A DNA stretch of 25,000 nucleotides from Owenia fusiformis (taxonomy: Eukaryota; Annelida; Polychaeta; Sabellida; Oweniidae), in NCBI GenBank assembly GCA_903813345.2, contig CAIIXF020000303.1:1-25000 (forward strand), in the 5' to 3' direction. The first letter of the stretch is position 1; the number at the start of each line of letters is the position of its first letter. The position numbers and the translations under genes are program-made. Positions 19,120 through 25,000 of the stretch are shown here, in pieces. The notes below the pieces were generated by a model that made no database searches, was not told where the DNA came from, and saw nothing but the letters and a program-made list of their open reading frames with translations.

Positions 19120-19625
19120 GCACTTTTGATTTGATCACTACCTTTCAGAAACGACACTTTCGAACGCTAAACATTTAACTATAGATTATGTATAAGCACC
19201 CACAATCTAGAGATAGAGAGAGACATAATATATACAAGACCCATTACTGATCTTAATAGTCGATTTTGTAAAATATGTAAGGACTCGGTTATAGAAGATG
19301 AAACACACTTTTTATTCAAATGTAAACAATTGGAGTATATCAGAAAATCTCATATTGAAAGAATCTAGAGATAGAGAGAGACATAATATATACAAGACCC
19401 ATTACTGATCTTAATAGTCGATTTTGTAAAATATGTGAGGACTTGGTTAAAGAAGATGGAACACACTTTTTATTCAAATGTAAACAATTGGAGTATATCA
19501 GAAAATCTCATATTGACAAACTTGAAATCCTGTGTAGTAATTTTAAAAACATGAATGACCATCAAAAGACAATTTTTCTATTGACGAGTTCAGTTCAGTT
19601 CAGTGTCTTTATTTCCTCCACATAG
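19120..19625 (+). pseudogene. LINE ORF2 C-terminal relic with Cys-Cys-His-Cys motif, partly duplicated
   Basis: The translation reads NLEIERDIIYTRPITDLNSR, then FCKICKDSVIEDETHFLFKC and KQLEYIRKSHIE. The C-x2-C-x8-H-x4-C pattern, with E-D-E/G-T-H-F-L-F-K-C, is the cysteine/histidine motif found at the C terminus of many CR1/Jockey-type LINE proteins. The same segment appears twice in tandem. The second copy continues DKLEILCSNFKNMNDHQKTI then FLL before drifting to a stop at 19623-19625. The preceding bases are frameshifted. No RT core is attached, consistent with a 5'-truncated insertion. Confidence 0.75.
19204..19519 (+). repeat. 158-bp tandem duplication inside the LINE relic
   Basis: Copies at 19204-19361 and 19362-19519 both start AATCTAGAGATAGAGAGAGA and run to CATATTGA. 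They differ at only a handful of sites (AAGGACTCGG/GAGGACTTGG, TATAGAAGATG/TAAAGAAGATG, GAAACAC/GGAACAC). 158 is not a multiple of 3, so the duplication shifts the reading frame and arose after, or caused, loss of the ORF. Confidence 0.95.
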
Positions 19626-19759
19626 GTGAAGATCATATTAAAAGAAACTGCTGACATGATAAATTATCTAATGATTGGTAGAGACAGGATTCTTATATCA
19701 AAGTAACATTTTATATGTCATTCAGAGAATTTAATCCTATTTTCTTTACTTTTAATTGC

Positions 19760-19840
19760 TCTATTTACTGTTAATGAAAATTATATATCGGATGTTCGTT
19801 TGGCCCTAAAAGGGCATCAGTACTAATAAAATCCTATTAT
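19760..19840 (+). other. LINE 3' UTR end with short stem-loop
   Basis: GGCCCTAAAAGGGC (about 19802-19815) forms a 5-bp GC stem with a 4-base loop. It is followed by CATCAGTACTAATAAAATCC. Short stem-loops just before an A/T-rich terminus are typical of LINE 3' ends, where the element's reverse transcriptase recognises its RNA. Its position 180 bases after the C-terminal relic supports this reading. The exact 3' end of the element is not defined. Confidence 0.5.
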
Positions 19841-20253
19841 ATACATAAAACCAATGTTTATATTATATAATTCATTTATTTACCCATATAAAATTTTCCC
19901 ATCCTAAATAGTATAGTGCATAGAGAGTTGATATAAGGTGCAATATAACCTATATGAATCTATTAATCAGATGAAGAGATAACAATACAAGGTGTATCCC
20001 ATACCAACTGAGGCTCTAGGTACATTATATGTAGGACTTTATATCAATTTCAATCTTTTCTCTTTAATAAATTATTGAAAACATTCTGTAAAAAAACACA
20101 GTCCTTTATATAATGTTGACAGATTGACAACAATTTAATGTGAAGATTATTTATATATATTTTATATAACTGTTTTTGTTAACATCTTTTGTTTTTTTAG
20201 TACAATTGTTTTTTGTTCCTTTTCAACAATTCTTGAGAATGAAATAAAATATA
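19841..20253. other. Unassigned non-coding stretch
   Basis: Very AT-rich, without a supported gene or recognised repeat. Confidence 0.4.
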
Positions 20254-21280
20254 TTTCCGAACCTTATTGGAGCAAACAGCATATACAACATTTTCTTAGA
20301 CCTCTCAATATTATACTTATACAAAGGGAAATTTGGTTAATTTAACAAAAAGTATTCAACAAATTAAAACAAAAACTCCCAAAATAGATAAAAGTTAAGA
20401 TAAACCTTTTATTTCATTAACAAGATACTTTTTTTAAATCAACCAACCTTACCCTACTATCACACCAAACTAGTTCTTACTACATTCTCGAAAACGGGCT
20501 TTAACTGTGTACGAACAGACTGGACTTACTTAGAACCGTTTAGGGTCTATTTACAAACTTCATCGAATGTACTCGAACGGGTAGGTCCTCTAGAACTTAG
20601 AATATGCTCAAAATGTTCTCCTGGTCGTCACGTTCTACAATTAGAACGAGTGACAATGTACAAACGACGAGCTGGACATACTACGAACGGAACAGTCGTA
20701 CTACAATCCTACTAGGGATGTTTTTACAACGAGTTGAACAGGTTTAAACTGATTAAGAACGTATTAAGGACTGCTTATGAACGAGTTAGCAAAAATATAG
20801 CTTTCACACCAAACAAGTCGCCACTGCGTTCTACAAAACTGGTTTTAAACTGTGTGCAAACGGAATGAATGTAGTTACAATGTTCTATGGTCTGTTTACG
20901 AACTTCATGGACTTTCCCAGACAGGGAATGTGATTTAGAATTTTGAATCGATTCAAAATTCGATGGTGACCATACCGTTCTGTAATCAGGTCATGATGAC
21001 CTTCTAGACTAAGGGACGCGTTAAACGAAGTTGCACACCGACGTGGTGCGACCTGAACGAACTGCGAATGAGATGGACGTATTGAAGACTGTTTATGAAT
21101 GAAGTAGCTAATTATTTTAGACATATTTCCCGACCACAGCCAGATTAAGCCCATTTTACAATGTGGCAAGAACGGGTAAGAACTAGTTTGGTGTGATTGG
21201 GCGGTTACCTTTGTACAATTACAATATTAAGACCAAAACACGTTGTGTTTATGTCATTTTGTTCCAATAAGGTTCGGAAA
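20254..21280. mobile_element. Outer TIR element, TTTCCGAACCTTATTGG ends
   Basis: The left end is TTTCCGAACCTTATTGGAGC and the right end is CCAATAAGGTTCGGAAA. Inside these, a weaker inverted match continues for about 80 bp (CTCAATATTATACTTATAC at the left; reverse complement of the right reads CTTAATATTGTAATTGTAC). No flanking duplication is obvious. An inner element with its own TIRs lies at 20461-21195. There is no transposase, and the superfamily is unknown. Confidence 0.65.
20461..21195. mobile_element. Inner TIR element built of two 344-bp direct monomers
   Basis: The ends are a perfect 20-base inverted repeat: CACACCAAACTAGTTCTTAC at 20461-20480, with its reverse complement at 21176-21195. 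The interior is a diverged direct duplication. The monomer starting CACACCAAAC at 20461 restarts at 20805, and the landmarks TTTAACTGTGTACGAAC / TTTAAACTGTGTGCAAAC, TTTACAAACTTCAT / TTTACGAACTTCAT and TATTAAGGACTGCTTATGAA / TATTGAAGACTGTTTATGAA keep the same offset. GAAC-rich words are frequent. A 94-codon minus-strand frame (21169-20885) crosses it without a known domain. Short elements with tandem-repeat cores are known from bivalve genomes; that comparison is an inference. Confidence 0.75.
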
Positions 21281-21591
21281 GTGTCTAATGTGTTTTCTAA
21301 AACAGTATAGGGAAAAGTATGTATTTTTTTCAAATTGTATTGTTACCATTCAAAAGATGACCATTAAATTGACGATGGGTAAAATTTTTAGAATTTTTTT
21401 ATGACTAGTTTAAGAGAAAAGTTTGCTAAAAAAGTTCACCATATCAATACCAATCCTTTTACAGTAAAGGAGAAGCGAGAGAAGATCAATGACATCAAAC
21501 AGGAGAATCCATTTCATTGCATTTTGTAACATTAGAAGGTCGAATTGATGTACATAGAACTTAGTAGGTATGGGATACATCTGTTATTTAC

Positions 21592-21663
21592 AGTTTTGGT
21601 TAATAGGGTTATCCCTTGAGAAATGTGTGTCATTCCCTTGGGATAAACCCCATATCCAAAACC
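21592..21663. repeat. Imperfect short hairpin
   Basis: The left arm AGTTTTGGTTAATAGGGTTA (21592-21611) continues into TCCCTTGAGAAAT. It pairs imperfectly with ATTCCCTTGGGATAAACC (from 21632) and CCATATCCAAAAC. It lies just left of the mariner element, separated from it by a (TA) run. Function is unknown. Confidence 0.45.
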
Positions 21664-21699
21664 TATATATATATATGTACAATGTACATAGCCCATATA

Positions 21700-22718
21700 C
21701 GAGGGATGATTCAAAAGTAATGGACAAAATTCTATGTGGCATAGCCATACTAAACATTACCCAATCAGTCTAATTTTTCAACAGACATAAGATTTAATCA
21801 TGTTCCAAGTGTCAAATTTTTATTCAACTGCATTTATATTGTTTCAGCTATGCATAACCATGGCAACTAGGGTAAGCATGGGCGGAATCCACTTTTTTGT
21901 CATTTCTGTTTGATTTCATGTTAATGACTCAACACACGTCTTGTTGGGTCTATAAAAATGCTAACGCAATTGTCAAAAAGGAAGACTCATTGTGTCCTGT
22001 ATCATCCCAATAATTTTGTTTAGAATATTGAGTCACAGAGAGTCAGTCTCTAAGACTCACAAATATCCAAGAAATATCAACTTTACAAGAAATAAAGTTT
22101 AACAAAGAATTGTTATGGTGTAATTGGTAACAGCTATAGACAAAAGGCAGGCTGTATTCAGGAAAATCAATGACACATTTGGAGACAAGTCCTTGTCAAG
22201 GCAAACCATTTAGAGATGGTACAAGCACTTCAGTGGATGTGATGAGAGGGTATTGGATCTTCAGTGATCTGGAAGACCACAGACGGGCCACCCTTATAAC
22301 AATATTCATTTTGTAAAGTCATCTTAAATGCAGTTGGGAGATTTTCTCTAAGGGAAATAGGTGTCATTACAGATGATTAAAATATTAAATAAAATGTAAA
22401 TGGATAATCAGGTAAGATGTGGATTATGGTTGAACTAATTGGGCTACCATCTTCAAAAATTGAAAAATGTATTTCATCAGCTAACTGTTCATTATAATTT
22501 ATATGTTATTGTGATGTCAATATGCTTAAAAAGTCAGTTCCGGGTATATGCACCCTAGTGTGGGGAATGTGCCATATCTTAAAATGTATTTCTATTTATG
22601 CTATACAGTTTTCACAACTTATAGATAATTGGTTGATCCTCCTATATACCAAATTTCATACACATTAGGTGAGAGTAAGCAGGCGTACAAAATTTTGTCC
22701 ATTACTTTTGAATCACCC
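21700..22718 (+). mobile_element. Degenerate mariner-like element (about 1.0 kb)
   Basis: The left end GAGGGATGATTCAAAAGTAA then TGGACAAAATT is mirrored at the right by AATTTTGTCCATTACTTTTG then AATCACCC. Both are bounded by TA (21698-21699 and 22719-22720), the mariner target. A decayed transposase N-terminal region lies inside. At 1019 bp it is shorter than the usual 1.3 kb, and the catalytic half is not recognisable. Confidence 0.85.
22141..22380 (+). pseudogene. Mariner transposase N-terminal relic
   Basis: One frame reads RQAVFRKINDTFGDKSLSRQ TI, a stop, RWYKHFSGCDERVLDLQ, a stop, SGRPQT. A shifted segment then gives NAVGRFSLREIGVIT. This is the helix-turn-helix region of mariner-type transposases: second helix with W-F-G-D, the SGRP linker, then the R-LREI second domain. 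Two in-frame stops and a frameshift make it non-functional, and the three catalytic acidic residues of the C-terminal domain are not present. It should be inactive. Confidence 0.8.
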
Positions 22719-22720
22719 TA

Positions 22721-23088
22721 CATATATGATTGTTCCAATATTTCTCAAAATTATATGATATCAGGGTTATATGAAAAGTGTCACTTTATAAAAGGAGTAA
22801 TATAAGTCCTCCATTTAACACACGTTTAAACCCATACATTTTCTTTCCTATTAATCCCACTATTTTATTTTAATATTACACAAATGTAGTTCCTTTAACA
22901 TATGAACAATTAAAATATAATTATACATCTTAACTTTGGAACAAGGTCAACAATATTTCAATGTTGTTCTGAAATGTAATTAATTTGTTAAAATATGTAA
23001 GATTGACCTTCTTCCCATATCTTATTGAACATACACATGATATTGATTTTTCAAATAAAAAGACTTCCATTTTATGCCTTTTTTATTA
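22721..23088. other. Unassigned non-coding stretch
   Basis: AT-rich, nothing recognised. Confidence 0.4.
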
Positions 23089-23320
23089 ATTGAGTCAAAC
23101 CACAGGAAAAGGGGTCTTATCACAATTTTTTTCAATATTCTGATTTTTTGTTACCTTAAAAAGCACAAAGAGACCTTTCAAATGAGCCATGGCTTATGTC
23201 CTAAAAATTTTCCTTGCATATACAGACCAAAAAGTCGGATCTGAATTTAGCACATTTTTGGCTCTGTAGCACAATTTTTATTTTTGTGATAAGACCGGTT
23301 TTCCTATGGCCAGGCTCAAT
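23089..23320. mobile_element. TA-flanked MITE-like inverted repeat (232 bp)
   Basis: The left end ATTGAGTCAAACCACAGG, then AAAAGGGGTCTTATCACAA, mirrors the right end TTGTGATAAGACCGG, then TTTTCCTATGGCCAGG and CTCAAT. TIRs are about 40 bp with several mismatches. Both ends abut TA (23087-23088 and 23321-23322), consistent with a Tc1/mariner-type target. A second, inner inverted pair (CACAATTTTT / GCACAATTTTTA) is also visible. There is no coding capacity. Confidence 0.65.
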
Positions 23321-23322
23321 TA

Positions 23323-24169
23323 TCATTTGATATTTCACAACTGATAAAAATGATTCACTTGATTTGTTCATAGAATCTACATGTACTCTGCTTTTAATTC
23401 TGAACATGTCATATAAGATCATGTTTATGCATTTACATTTTACATTTGGTTTGCTGTAAGAATTTAATTGGCACTTAAGTCACAGTTGCATTAAGTTTTA
23501 ATGTGAATGCTTTTTGTCAGTAACAATTGTTTTATCTGCCATAAATCATTTTAAAAACCCTCAAAATGTGAACACCTGCTGAACACTTTTTGCAGGTCCC
23601 AATGGCATTCGGGTTAGACAGGCTTCACCTGACAACACTTGACAACATTACTTCTGCCTCCAGAAAACTTATAAATAATATGAAAGCTTCTGCTCATTTT
23701 CTTATGTTTGATTGTCAACTATGGTACATACTATAAATTGATATATCGAGCACACTGCAACCTATGTGTTCATCAATACACCGTAATTTATGTCTATGTG
23801 CACTTTGGTAATGGCGGTACCTAACCTAAGTAAGGCCTGCTAAAGTGTGATGTCCCAGGTCATCTAAAATTGTTCCATATCATATTCATCAAGTCCATTT
23901 TGTATGATACATGTTGCTGTTGTGACATTTAGATCCAGAGAATAGCAATGGCAAGTTGTTGCAAATCTCATCAAACAGCAATGGCTACCAATTTTTGGGA
24001 AATGGCCGCCTATTAGCCACATTGTCATTAGACAATGTAAGTAATAACATCCACTACTTTTTCAGTTTGAGAAAAATGTAAGATAACACATATAAAATAG
24101 CAGCCATTTTTAAAATCAACTATCAACTATCTATCTATGGTTTGTCAGGAAAAATATAGACAAAACATA
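23323..24169. other. Unassigned non-coding stretch
   Basis: No supported gene. Scattered AAATGGCCGCC and GCAGCCATTTT words near 24000-24110 hint at very old relatives of the adjacent repeat family. Confidence 0.4.
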
Positions 24170-25000
24170 CAGAGAAAATTTAAGAACGAAAAATCCAAAA
24201 TGGCCACCTTAAAATTTACCCAAAATTCAGAAAAACTAATCAGTTCAAGATTTGCATATAAAGAATCATGCCTGAAAATTTGAAACCTGCAAACGCGTTG
24301 ACAAGACTTTACAGACAAGATTTTAGGACAGAAAATCCTTAATGGCTGCCTTAACATTTACCCATAATGCCGAAAAACTAATCAATTCTAGATTTTCATT
24401 AAGAATCATCCCTGAAAATTTGATAATAAATATGCAAATCTTGATCTACCAAATGGTTCACCTTAAAACGTGTAGACAAGACATTACAGACAAGATTTTA
24501 GGATGTAAAATCCAGAATGGCCAACAATAAAAAGAAGTTACATGTATGAGTTTTTGCTGATTTCTTTTTACAAAATTATCGCATACAACTACTGTTAACA
24601 GCAACATAGGCTTTTACAACACAGGACACCTGAAATTATTTAATAAAAAGCTACTAAATAGTTATAGAACTATGAAATCTCAAAAACACCATCCTAATAT
24701 GATACAAAGTATTATCGCTCGGTTACTTTTCTTAAAACATTCAAAATGGCTGACATGGCTGAGCTAACAGGTCCAAAACCTAATCAGATGTAAAATGAAG
24801 TGAGTTGACCAAGATGTTTTTAAAGTAACTGTGTAACAGTTTTTCTTAAACTTTACAGACAAGGATTTTAGCATTTGACTTCAAAATAGCCGACAGGAAG
24901 TAGGTATTGAGCCGAATTTTTTTCGTCCACATCTGTATGCACTCTTAAATTATCCCTGAACATTTGAAGGTGATCTGTAGCGATTTTGGAGAAAACTGCC
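24170..25000 (+). repeat. Dispersed AAAATGGCC-type repeat, second long copy (cut by window end)
   Basis: Three leading units with AAAATCC landmarks at 24184, 24326 and 24501 (spacing 142 and 175) are followed by the same unique blocks as 3160-3640: GAGTTTTTGCTGATTTC, ATAGGCTTTTACAAC, GCTAACAGGTCCAAAA, GACTTCAAAATAGCCGACAG and GGAGAAAACTGCC. The window ends where the GGACGGAC tail would begin. Compared with the first long copy it holds extra leading units, so unit number varies between copies. Confidence 0.85.

Noticed and set aside
20885-21169. 94-codon minus-strand frame
   Set aside because: It lies within the second monomer of the TIR element. The matching region of the first monomer does not keep it open, so it is not conserved.

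Overview
This is eukaryotic nuclear DNA, AT-rich and sparse in genes. It is built mostly from old transposable elements, simple repeats and unassigned non-coding sequence. I see no bacterial operon, CRISPR array, rRNA or tRNA. The repeat repertoire suggests a marine invertebrate, perhaps a bivalve mollusc or another lophotrochozoan: a short-LTR Ty3/gypsy element, CR1/Jockey-like LINEs, mariner and pogo-like elements, and AAAATGGCC-type dispersed repeats ending in a GGACGGAC-rich tail. That assignment is an inference from repeat style, not from a marker gene.

Layout. 1-1707: decayed Ty3/gypsy retrotransposon. An RT fragment is followed by inserted tandem repeats that carry a nested inverted-repeat element, then a polypurine tract and a 183-bp LTR. 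The LTR abuts a LINE reverse transcriptase relic (1708-3072), which runs into a dispersed repeat (3069-3725) seen again at 24170-25000. 3726-6693: mostly unassigned, with pogo-like short elements and the one plausible host coding exon, on the minus strand at 6002-5313. 6694-7460: near-perfect long hairpin. 7498-9295: TIR element with a second TIR element (7852-8802) nested inside it. 9541-9610: orphan terminus of the same family. 10349-12363: hAT-like element with CGCGGGA-rich ends, itself holding an 859-bp member (11092-11950) of the family at 7498. 14069-14320: LINE RT scrap. 15281-15508: 20-bp minisatellite. 16741-17981: polypyrimidine tract followed by a G/A-rich degenerate repeat. 19120-19840: 3' end of a LINE with a 158-bp tandem duplication. 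20254-21280: TIR element containing another TIR element made of two 344-bp monomers. 21700-22718: dead mariner. 23089-23320: TA-flanked short element.

No set of genes here works together as a pathway. Instead there is a readable stratigraphy of insertions: LTR into LINE, TIR element into TIR element twice, inverted-repeat element into tandem repeat, and a pogo-like element at a splice donor. The most interesting leads are the two related GGGTTTGT-ended families with about 10-bp target duplications, the long hairpin, the monomer-dimer TIR element, and the exon whose donor sits against a pogo-like insertion. I found no convincing evidence of a wholly new functional system.
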